From the NCBI GenBank assembly GCA_023614405.1, contig CM042685.1:236819661-236883660 (forward strand): a stretch of 64,000 nucleotides of DNA, written 5' to 3'. Positions within the stretch are counted from its first letter, which is position 1, and the number at the start of each line of letters is the position of its first letter. Positions 54,566 to 64,000 of this stretch are shown here, piece by piece. Source of the stretch: Avena insularis (taxonomy: Eukaryota > Streptophyta > Magnoliopsida > Poales > Poaceae). The notes under the pieces were generated by a model, which had not been told where the DNA came from, searched no databases, and worked only from the letters and a program-made list of their open reading frames with translations. The translations under genes were made by a program, and so were the position numbers.

Positions 54566-57500
54566 TGTAAGATCCCTCCTTTGTAAAGGAAAGGATCCCT
54601 GTGATTGCAATGCTAGTCCCTGGATCAATGCTAGCATCCACAGTTTAAGATGAAGTACACAGAAACAAAGGTCGTTTATTACAGTCATTCTAGAGATAAA
54701 ACATAGTCTTTTTAACTCAGGCCAAAGGCCTAATACAAGAGTTTATGGAATAAGTAAATAAACATAAGTCTTCATCTTCATGTGCCACAGGCAAGCATGT
54801 TGAGTGTAGACTCATGACTCCTAATCATCATCGGAGTAACCTGCAACATTACAAGTTACAGCCACAGAGGGTCAATACTTTGGAATAGTATTGGCAAGTG
54901 ATACCTTAGTATAATTTAAGTGGACTATAATACTATATGCATTTTGGCTAGGTGGAGCTTAGGCTTGCATTGCTCAAAATAGATTTTTCCTTATCATTTG
55001 AAAACACTAAGTTTTTGTTTGGCAAAGACTATCCCAAGGTATCTACCAATCAAAGACTGAAGATCCACTCAGGGCATCTACCAATCCAAGACTGAAGATC
55101 CTTTTAACCCTTGTTCACCCACAAGTTTTATTTTGAAATTGGAGTGATGAGATTCTTGAAGTTTCCATGTCTTGATGCTCAAATTGTCCTTTACTAGGGA
55201 CATGGCTAAGTACTTAGGTTTTACACTCTGCAGAGGTGGTGCACTTTCCCCACAAGACTTGGTTTCCCAAGACAAGATCCTTCAGAAGCCTTTCCTTAGT
55301 AAAATGGACGCGTTCCAACCTATCATTCCCTCTACCACCAACTGTCCAAGAGACTAAGTTCTAGCAACCTAAGATCACGGCAGAGCCCATATTGCCAAGT
55401 GGTTGCACTTGAAGCTTCTCAACATTTGACATCTCAAATCTCTTTGTTTCCTGGGTGGCCATCCACAAGTGAGATACACTAAGGTAAACCATAAACATGG
55501 GCCTTGTGAACCACTCAACCAAAAACCACCTTGCAAGTCCCAATCCACCCAGGAGATTCATTAACTTAGTTGTTTTATTAAATAAAACACAAGTCCTCAA
55601 ACTTAGAATATTTTTCCATAGCATGAACATATAAACCACCCTTGTTTTCTAGTAGCTAGGCTAAGCATGGCAGGGTAACTTATCCTTAGGGAATTTTCCT
55701 AGCAACTCTACCATTCTAATCTACATAGGATTTCCCAACATCATTTGACAAAAGTAGCATGCAAGTCTTAGCGAAATATTTAATGCAAGTATAAAATATA
55801 GGAATGGAATGTTCATGAAGATATCACTTGCCTTGGTAATGTGGAGAGTAGCACTCGTCACAATCACAATCACTAGCAAAATCTACACACAAAGTTGTAG
55901 CACACAATTACACACAAATATATACAAACAAAAATAGTATGAATGCATGCATGCATGAATCTACCAAGTGGTGATTTTTTTGAAAACTCTACCAAGCAAG
56001 TGCAAGTTTACCAAAACTAAACAAGTCACAAATTTGCCCACTAATCATAATTAACCCTAAAACAAAATACTAAACTAAATCTATACTCAAAATGGCCTTA
56101 AACAAGTTTCTACAAATAAAGTCAATCTAATGGCTACTATTTGCTAAACACATTGGATAGGCAGAAAGGTCTTGTTTTACTGAATCCAACGGTATAAAGT
56201 TTGCAAAATTCTAACGTGGCAATCAAAAGTTATAAGCATTTGAAATCTGGATCAAAATCTGGTTTAAATTCTGTTTTTGAATCTAACCCTAGCCACGCGT
56301 CATGACGTGATTGGTCGGATCGACCGGATCACGACCGTGGGATCTAACTTAGATCTGGTGGCTCGGGCGCTGCGTACGCCGTCCTCCTTCTATTCTACGC
56401 CACAGGATCTAGATCCAACGTCCCTAAACACTCTGACCACACTCGGGCGGCGCTAGCGGCGCTGACTGGCGGCGACGCGTCTGACTACGGTGGCGGCGGC
56501 GTTCTAGATCCTCCCAGGTAACAAGAAGATGCTTACCAGGATCGCGGTGGCGTGCTGAAGCTCGAGGTGGCTCTGGTTTGTCAAGGGGCGCATAGATACG
56601 GTGATGATTGCTCGTCGGAGTAGAGACAGACGTCGGCACGGTCAATTCGTCGTCGTTGGCGAGGTTGTCGTTCGCTAGGAGGCAAATAAAGGGCGTGGTC
56701 AGATGCAGAAGATCACGGTGAAGATGCGTGCGTGAACGACAAGGCTTAGGGCGGTCTGGACTTACCACTAGAGCTCGTCGGAGTTCGTGCAGAAGACGGT
56801 GGCGGCGATCGTCGGCGTTGCCGGCGGGTCATGCGAAGGTAAACGGAGGGTGTTAGAAGAAGCGCAGAGTCTCACTAAATCAATTAGCAAGAACGAGAGG
56901 CAGAGGAGAGCTCGGAACTCACCGGAATTTGCCGGCGCAGTCGTCGGAGACGGCGGGGCTACAGAGAGCAATACACGCAGCCTGGTGGCGCTCTGGGTTC
57001 GAAGTTTGAGGGAGAAGAGAAAGGGGGCAGAGGGGGTTTATGTAGCCTTGTCATGAGCGAGAATCACTCGGGCATTGATTCGAATTGATGCCGCGAATTA
57101 AACACAGAAAACGGCCGCGTTGATTTGGGGATGAACTGGTCGATGGTGGAGCGACAACGGCGTGGAGAAGGCCGCTTGTCAGCGAAGTCGCGAGGTGGAG
57201 GTGGGGTCTGGCTATCGGTATTGGTGTGTCTTTCATGGCGTGAGAGAGAAAAGAATACCGGGTGGGCTAGTTGGGCCTGATTCACTGCTGGGCAGATTCC
57301 AGCCATGGCCCTTTTCTTTTGTTAGCTTCTTTTCTTTTTCTAATTCTATTTTCTGGAATGATTTTGATATGAATTCAAATCCTTTTGAATTCAAACAATT
57401 CTGGGGATTTTTGCAGGGTACTGTGGTTTCAAAAACAGTCAATTCACCAAGTGGTTAGCTTGCAAGGGTCTGGTCAAGCTTGGGCTTTGAAACAAACAGA

Positions 57501-57785
57501 GTCTTTGTCTCTAGTTTGTAAATGTTTGAAATAGGGTTTGAAAATATTTCTAAATTGGAAACTTGGGTTAAAATGCTACACCTAATCTTTCCAACAATGG
57601 AGGCAAGCAAACAAGTTCCTAAACAATCCAATCTCAAAGGGTGATGGCCCATTGAGTTGAATTTGCTCACATGAAACCATAGCTAAAACTTCTGTCTCTA
57701 AAGGATTTTGAGAAAACCCTAATTGAATGAAGGATGCAAGGATGATATGAATGAGTTTTGAAACATGATTTTTAGGGATGTTACA
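54566..57785 (-). repeat. Element G: 3' LTR (3,220 bp)
   Basis: Ends TGTAAGATCCC (left) and GGGATGTTACA (right). It is followed on the coding side by the polypurine tract (minus strand TAAGGGGGTTAGAT, 57786-57799). A TATA-like TACATAAAC lies on the minus strand near 57030. The LTR has the same AT-rich/GC-rich/AT-rich build as the solo LTR at 501-3847. All short ORFs within it are non-coding shadows. Confidence 0.9.
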
Positions 57786-57796
57786 ATCTAACCCCC

Positions 57797-60700
57797 TTAA
57801 GATGAATCTCTCCCTCGAGATTCGGATTGGCTAGCAAATAGGTGAGGGTGGTCTTTCCGAAGATCATCTTCTCTTTCCCATGTTGCTTCTTCTTCGGAAT
57901 GATGGTTCCATTGTACTTTGCAAAACTTGATAGTCTTTGTCCTTGTGACTCTTTCTGCGGTCTCAAGAATCTTGACAGGCTTTTCTTCATAGGTGAGATC
58001 ATTTTCTAGTTGAACTTCTTCCAAAGATATGGTATCCTTCAAAGATGATCCTTCCATCTCCGGGTGACATTTATTAAGCTGACTCACATGAAAAACATTA
58101 TGGACTTCTAATAAAGATGCTGGCAGTTCGATTTCATATGCAGCTTCTCCCTTGCGACTTAGAATGTTGAATGGTCCAACATATCTTGGTGCTAACTTTC
58201 CTTTGACTCCAAATCTTTTCACTCCACGAAGTGGTGATACTCTAAGATAAGCTCTATCCCTAACTTCGTAAGTGACTTCTCTACGCTTAGCATCTCCGTA
58301 GCTTTTCTGTCGAGACTGTGCTATCTTCAACCTGTCCCTAACCAATTTGACTTTTTCTTCGGCATCTTTGATAAGATCTGGTCCAAACAAACTTGTTTCT
58401 CCCACACCATTCCATAGCAATGGGGTGGTACACTTTCTTCCGTAGAGAAACTCAAATGGGGCCATCCCAATACTAGATTGGTGACTGTTGTTGTAAGAAA
58501 ACTCTGCGTAAGGCAGACTTTCATCCCAACTTGCTCCATAGTCTAGGGCACATGCCCTCAACATGTCTTCAAGAATTTGATTAGTCCTTTCTGTTTGTCC
58601 ATCAGTTTCAGGATGAAAAGCAGTGCTGAATTCCAATCTCGTTCCTAAAGATTCATGAAGTCGCTCCAAAAGTGAGAAGTGAACTGAGTTCCTCTATCAG
58701 ACACAATACTCTTAGGTACACCGTGAAGGCATACAATTCTGCTCATGTAGATTTTGGCTAACTTGGCACTGGTATAAGTTGTCTTTACGGGTATAAAATG
58801 AGCCACTTTAGTTAGGCAATCCACTACTACCCATATGGAATCATACCCTGACCTGGTCCTTGGTAATCCGGTAATGAAATCCATACCAATATTTTCCCAC
58901 TTCCATTCAGGAATAGGCATTGGTTGAAGCAAACCTGCTGGTTTCTGATGCTCCGCTTTCACTCTACTACACACATCACACAAAGCAATGTGTTCGGCGA
59001 TGTCCCTTTTGAGATTGTTCCACCAAAATCTTTCTTTCATATCCATGTACATTTTGGTGTTTCCCGGGTGAATAGAATATGGAGAGTTATGGGCTTCTTG
59101 TAGAATCAGTTTCCGCAATTCTGGATCTTGTGGAACGCAAATACGTTTCCCGTGCCATAAAGTACCTTGTTCGTCCATATGGAAACTTTTAGCCTTCCCT
59201 TGGCTAATCCTTTCCTTAATCTCTTCGATTTCTTTATCCGTCTTTTGGGCTTCTTTAATCTTATCCAACAGAGTGGGTTGAACATCCAAAGACATAATAT
59301 GTCCTTCTGGCACAATCTCCAACCTGAGTTCCTTGAATTGCTTACACAAGTCATCTGGCAATTCACCTTTGGTAAGGCCATTTACAAACGCCTTTCGACT
59401 TAATGCATCTGCTACTACATTTTCTTTACCGGGGTGGTATTGCAAACTCAAGTCATAATCCTTGATAAGTTCTAGCCATCTCCTTTGTCTCATATTGATT
59501 TCCTTCTGGGTGAAGATATACTTCAAACTCTTATGATCGGTGAATACTTCACAACGTTTTCCCAAAAGGTAATGTCTCCATGTTTTGAGTGCATGGACAA
59601 CAGCGGCTAACTCTAAGTCATGAGTAGGATAATTTACTTCATGAGTTTTGAGTTGTCTCGAGGCATAAGCCACAACTTTTCCGCCTTGCATAAGTACGGC
59701 ACCTAATCCTTGATGCGAAGCATCACAATACACTTGAAAATCCTTTTCCAAATCTGGTAGGCACAGAACTGGTGCTGACACAAGTCTCTTCTTTAATTCT
59801 TGAAAGCTGAGTTCACAACCTTCAGACCAAGCAAATTTCTTATCTTTCTTTAACAATTCTGTCATTGGTTTAGCAACCTTTGAAAAAATTTCAATGAATC
59901 TTCTGTAGTAACCTGCTAAACCAAGAAAACTACGAACTTCTTTTACGCTCTTAGGTGATTCCCATTCTGTCACAGCTGAAACTTTAGCAGGGTCAACTGC
60001 TACACCATCCTTTGTCATAACATGACCAAGAAATCCAACTTCCTCTAACCAAAACTCACACTTGCTGAATTTGGCATAAAGCTTATGTTCTCTTAGCTTC
60101 TCAAGTATCAAGCATAGATGTCTTTCATGCTCTTCCTTGCTCTTGGAGTAGACTAAGATGTCATCGATGAAAACGACAACGAACTTGTCGAGAAATTCCA
60201 TGAACACTTTGTTCATCATATTCATGAAGTATGCTGGAGCGTTGGTTAAACCAAAAGGCATCACCGTGTACTCATACAATCCATACCTTGTGGTGAATGC
60301 TGTTTTAGGTATGTCTTGCTCTCTTATCTTGAGTTGAAAATAGCGACCAAGATCAATCTTCGAGAATACACATGCTCCTTCTAGCTGATCAAACAAGTCA
60401 TTGATTCTTGGCAAAGGATATTTGTTCTTGATGGTTACCTCGTTGAGGGAACGGTAATCTATGCATAATCGTTGAGTTCTATCTCTCTTTTCTACGAACA
60501 AAACTGGAGCTCCCCAAGATGAAGAACTTGGCTGGATGAATCCTTTCTGTAACTGTTCTCCAAGCTGTTTCTTGAGTTCCTTAAGTTCGTCAACTGACAT
60601 TTTATAAGGCCTCTTTGCTCTTGGTCCAGAACCTGGTACCAAATCTATTATAAACTCTACATCCCTATCTGGTGGCATTCCCGGTAACTCTTCCAGAAAC

Positions 60701-60846
60701 ACATCCGGATACTCACACACAATTGGCACAGTGTCCATGCTAACCCCCTTAAGAGAATTCAGCTTACTTCCTTTAGATTTAAAATTGGACTTGAATTTTA
60801 TCCTCTTACCTTCAGGGGTTGTGAGTGAAAGCTGCGATTGGCACAA
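57797..60846 (-). pseudogene. Element G: pol (RT, RNase H, integrase, chromodomain), one frameshift
   Basis: The 58645-60846 piece (733 codons) contains RT (residues about 95-290, catalytic FIDD at 226-229), RNase H (about 365-485: [31 protein letters not shown]) and the integrase zinc finger and first two catalytic Asp residues ([16 protein letters not shown]). A single-base deletion at about 58660 moves the frame to 57797-58669, which holds the third residue (HPETDGQTERTN), a GPY/F-like stretch (LAPRYVGPFNIL) and a chromodomain (PVKILETAERVTRTKTIKF, then EATWEREDDLRKDHPHLF). Chromodomains steer integration towards marked chromatin. Confidence 0.92.
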
Positions 60847-62348
60847 TCTAGTACTCCCTCATACTTAGCCATCCAATCCATTCCCAAAATCACATCCAAT
60901 CCTTGGGAATTTAGGATTATTAGGTTCACTGGAAACTTATGTTTTCCGATCTCTATGACTAAATCATGACATCCTGAGTTTACTATCATTTCTCCACCAG
61001 GAGAACTTACTCTTATAGGACACCCAATGGTTTCTACCGGTAGTTCATTTCTTTCGACAAATACTCTTGATATGAATGAATGAGATGCACCAGTGTCAAA
61101 GAGTACAAATGCTGAGATGGAATTGAGTCTGAACTTACCAGCAATAGCATCAGGCTCTTCATAGACCTCCTCCACATTGAGGTGGTTAACCTGTCCCTTC
61201 TGAAAAGGATTGGGCTTGTTAGGTCCTTCAACTTTCTTTTCAGGGCACTCATTAGCATAATTCCCCAGCTTCTTGCATTTGAAGCATTCAACTTTGGTGA
61301 TGTCCCTCTTAGGTGACTTCCACTTCCACTTCCTGTGGTGGCTCTTATATCCACTCTTGTGATTCTTATACTTATCATTGTCATATTGCGATGATGCTTG
61401 TTGTCATGATTTGTGGTTGTGGTGCTTGTTAAATTTCCCATGCTTGTGGGATCTGGTGACACTATCATCATGGTGAGATCGTTTATGAGACGACCCCGAG
61501 CTTTGCTTGTCGGAGTGTTTCCTCTTTCTACTCTCGACTTGCTTCATTTTATTCTCCACAATAACAGCCTTGTCACACAGTGACTGATAAGTTGGAACAT
61601 ATGCCACGGACAGCTGCAGATTCAGTTCATCATTCAAGCCTTCCAGAAACTTTTCCTTCCTTTTGGCATCTGTGTCAACCTCATCCGGTGCATAGCGCGC
61701 CAGATTGTTGAACTCTTCAATATATTCAGCCACGCTGTGGTGGCGCTGCTTTAGGTTGTGAAACTCCTTCTTTTTCAGGCTCATCATTCCTGGTGCGATA
61801 TGAGTAGTGCGAAAACCATCTTCAAAGATAGCCCAAGTCACCTCATCAATAGGAGTGGTGATCTGGAAGTTGTCCCACCATGCTGCGGCTGGTCCTTCCA
61901 ACAGATGAGCTGCGAACCTAACTTTTTCAGCATCCGTGCAGCCCACGGTCACTAAATCTTTGTTCACAGAACGTAGCCAATCATTGGCCACCATGGGATC
62001 AGTCGTTCCTGAGAACTTAGCTGGCCTCAGACGCAGAAATCTGGTGAGCATATCAAAACCCGGAGGGTTGTTGTTGTTGTTATTGGGGTTGTTGTTGTTG
62101 TTGTTGTTATTGGGGTTGTTGTTGTTGTTGTTCTGGTTTTGGATGAATGTCGTCATCATTTGCATAAGCTGTGTCTGTGCATTCATCATTTGTTGCATTT
62201 CCGGGGTAATGTTGGGGTTGGGGTTGGGGTTGGTGTTTGCGCGACGGGGAGGCATCTGTGGTTTATTCATATAGAGATAAGAATGAGATACCCTTACATG
62301 ATTTATGCACAATACATTACACAAGCAAACACATAGCATGCAACACAA
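60798..62348 (-). pseudogene. Element G: gag and aspartic protease
   Basis: 61404-62348 is gag: an Asn run at residues 72-92, then the Gag core (WLRSVNKDLVTVGCTDAEKV, LEGPAAAWWDNF, FRTTHIAPGMM, EYIEEFNNLARYAP). One TGA at about 61404 is followed in the same frame by a zinc knuckle near 61260 whose His is Asn (C-FK-C-KKLG-N-YANE-C), then protease in 60798-61175 with active site LFDTGASHSF near 61095 and VILGMDWM near 60895. The frame change to pol at about 60846 is a second lesion or a programmed shift. The start codon is the ATG giving MPPRRANTNPN (about 62255), since the preceding 31 residues are not family-like. Confidence 0.88.
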
Positions 62349-62440
62349 GGATAAAAGCTCAACAACAAGATAACAAAAGTCTCAAAGTAAAAACACACAA
62401 GTGGCAAGCCATCCACATGTCGGATGGTCCAATAATAAGT

Positions 62441-63995
62441 TCACAAATAACAAGTACGGTAAATAAAGATAACTGAGTAGTCAAGTCTACTATGGGCCTC
62501 AATCTCCTCCTCGACAAAGGTAAGACCTGCGTTCTCCATTGCGGTCTTGTTCTCCTTGATGGTAGTGGTCAAAGAGTCGATCTTGGCCTTGAGAGCCCTC
62601 TTCTGGGAACGAAGCCTCTCAATCACTGTCTGCTGCTGCTCTAACTCGAAGTCCTTGGACTGCAGTTCCTCGGTCATGTCCCGAATCCTTTTGTTCCTAT
62701 CCTGGACACGCTTCTCTTGACTCTTGAACTTACGGTCTTGGGTCTCGAACTTTGCCTCCATCTCCTTGACTATCTCGTCCTGCTGCGCGAAGAGCTTGTC
62801 CTTCTCGCGAAGCTGCACCTGGAGCTCGTCATTACTAAGCATGACGTTGGTCCTATCGGTATCCACGTGCCTAATAAGAGTCTCTAAGTCCTAGAGGTAT
62901 AGGCGTATCGGCTCTGCTGTGACCCTCGAGTCGTCCTCAAAGTCAATGGACTCTCCGTCATCATCACGCCTTCCGAAGGCGTGGAAGTGAGTGCCTCTAA
63001 CCTGTCGGGAGTGACGGCCTAACAGTCGTCCTATCAGATCCTGCATGACAACCTCCATGCCTCTCTCCCTGTCATCGTGCATAAGCTTGAAGGCGATGGC
63101 CTCCGTAGTAGGCTCATGCGGCGTCCTGGCTGGTTCACCTTGAAGCCCCAGAGGTCCTTCCTCTCAAACTTGGTGAGTGGGTGCACCGTAATGATAGGAA
63201 GAGGGAGATCGAGTAAAGTAGTAAGCTCTACGATACGGGGACCAAAACGGGTAGCCTGGAACTCCTCAACAGTGCTGATGGCAATAGGCATCTATTTATA
63301 AGATTGAAAAAGTTAGAACAACACAATTTAAGATAATCAAGTCAACATTCAAACACATTCTTGGAACACACAAAAATCATACAAGTCATGCATACAAGAA
63401 TCCATTACATCAACCAAGGTTCAAACTTATTTAAGGTATCATTTTGGAAAATAAGGTGATAGGTGGTGGTCCAACTAACGAAATGCGTTCACAAACCTAT
63501 CTCACTGGATCTGGTGGCTAACACAATATTCCTAGTGGCAATCACCCTATCTTGTTCACATGCTTCTATCACTAAGTCTATAATATCTCCTCTTAAGGAT
63601 TGGTTGGTGACTTCCAATTCTTGGGTATGTTCTTTCTCTTTCTCTAAGTCTTTTTGGAGGTTGAGCATCCTGCACTTGACTCTAGCACTTAGTTCTTTGA
63701 TAGTCTTCCAAGCTGCTTCTTTTGCTGACTCAAAGAATGTGGTGTGCATAAAAGTGTTGGTGTACATGCAGAAGCCTTTTTATTTGTGGTTGTCTCCCTT
63801 GTTTTTGTACAAGTGAAGTTGCACCCACCAATACTCCACTCCTTCCTCCATCACTGGAAAGCCCTTGTATATAGCTACACCATGTACTCCCATGGTCTCC
63901 ATGAGGTCCTTGAGAATCTTGGGAAACTCAGTCTCACACTCCAAGGTCATGGTCATCAGTGGTCCTCTCTTCACGGCTTCGTTGATGGAGTTCAT
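62441..63995 (-). pseudogene. Element G: intron-containing upstream gene between 5' LTR and gag
   Basis: Exon 1 reads from the ATG at 63995 (an earlier start beyond the window is possible) to 63497, with one in-frame TAA at 63780: MNSINEAVKRG, EEGVEYWWVQLHLY, then FFESAKEAAWKTIKELSARV and a coiled coil. A 205-bp intron (63292-63496; donor ATAG|GTTTGT, acceptor AATAG) leads to exon 2 (MPIAISTVEEFQATRFG, then LTKFERKDLWGFKV), with a frameshift near 63115, a TAG at 62891 and a long C-terminal coiled coil (62441-62866; heptads over about 110 residues). I do not recognise the family; the N-terminal half could be a small alpha/beta nucleic-acid-binding fold. It ends about 90 bp before the gag ORF, in the same direction. 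Confidence 0.55.
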
Positions 63996-64000
63996 CTACA

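Larger units (their letters stand above)
54566..64000 (-). mobile_element. Element G: Tekay-type chromovirus, 5' end outside window
   Basis: 3' LTR (54566-57785), polypurine tract, then right to left on the minus strand gag, protease, RT, RNase H, integrase and chromodomain, plus an extra gene before gag. Pol order and the C-terminal chromodomain mark a chromovirus. The gag-pol body has only one in-frame stop and two single-base frameshifts, far fewer than A or E, so it is the youngest large element here. Gag-Pol is in one frame in principle. Confidence 0.9.

Noticed and set aside
61980..62230. Trinucleotide (GTT)n tract as an independent microsatellite.
   Set aside because: It encodes the Asn run of element G gag and is in frame, so it is part of that gene.

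Overview
This window is intergenic DNA from a large plant genome, almost certainly a grass of the Pooideae (Triticeae-like). No host gene, rRNA, operon or CRISPR array is visible. I read essentially everything as nested transposable elements. The grass assignment rests on three things: a BARE/Angela-like Copia LTR, Athila-type LTRs whose ends read TGAT...ATCA with a polypurine tract GCTTGGGGATGC, and a CACTA element with CACTACTAGG ends. Species cannot be told from the sequence alone.

Layout, left to right. (A) 1-9072 is a minus-strand Tat-type Gypsy element; its 3' end lies off the window and a 3.35 kb solo LTR (501-3847, TSD atgaa) sits in its pol gene. A is inserted in the gag of (B), another minus-strand Gypsy element whose 5' LTR is about 9917-10401. 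(C) An Athila-like 3' LTR (10701-12536) begins an element whose internal part is split by (H), a 30.1 kb CACTA transposon at 12909-43005 with TSD tcc; C resumes at 43009. Inside H are a decayed TNP2 transposase (14374-16377), a tRNA-like sequence, a perfect 26-bp inverted repeat, a second multi-exon gene, an Ulp1-like region, and a short gene that looks like an RNase H1 hybrid-binding domain with a membrane tail (42272-42505). (E), a full-length Tat Gypsy element (17355-30265), landed in the first exon of H's second gene. The following intron region holds a chromoviral LTR fragment, a one-LTR Copia remnant and minisatellites. (D) 46398-54565 is an Athila-like element with gag and protease only, and its gag is tandemly duplicated. 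(G), a chromodomain-bearing Gypsy element (54566 to beyond 64000), interrupts D's 5' LTR.

The most unusual gene content is the accessory genes carried by these elements. Element E has a six-exon antisense gene between integrase and 3' LTR. Element G has an intron-containing, coiled-coil upstream gene between its (off-window) 5' LTR and gag. CACTA element H has the hybrid-binding/membrane-tail gene and a small antisense gene near its left end. All are degraded by stops or frameshifts. G looks youngest because its pol has very few lesions; C, the Copia remnant and B look oldest. Relative order from nesting: B before A before the solo LTR; C before H before E; D before G.
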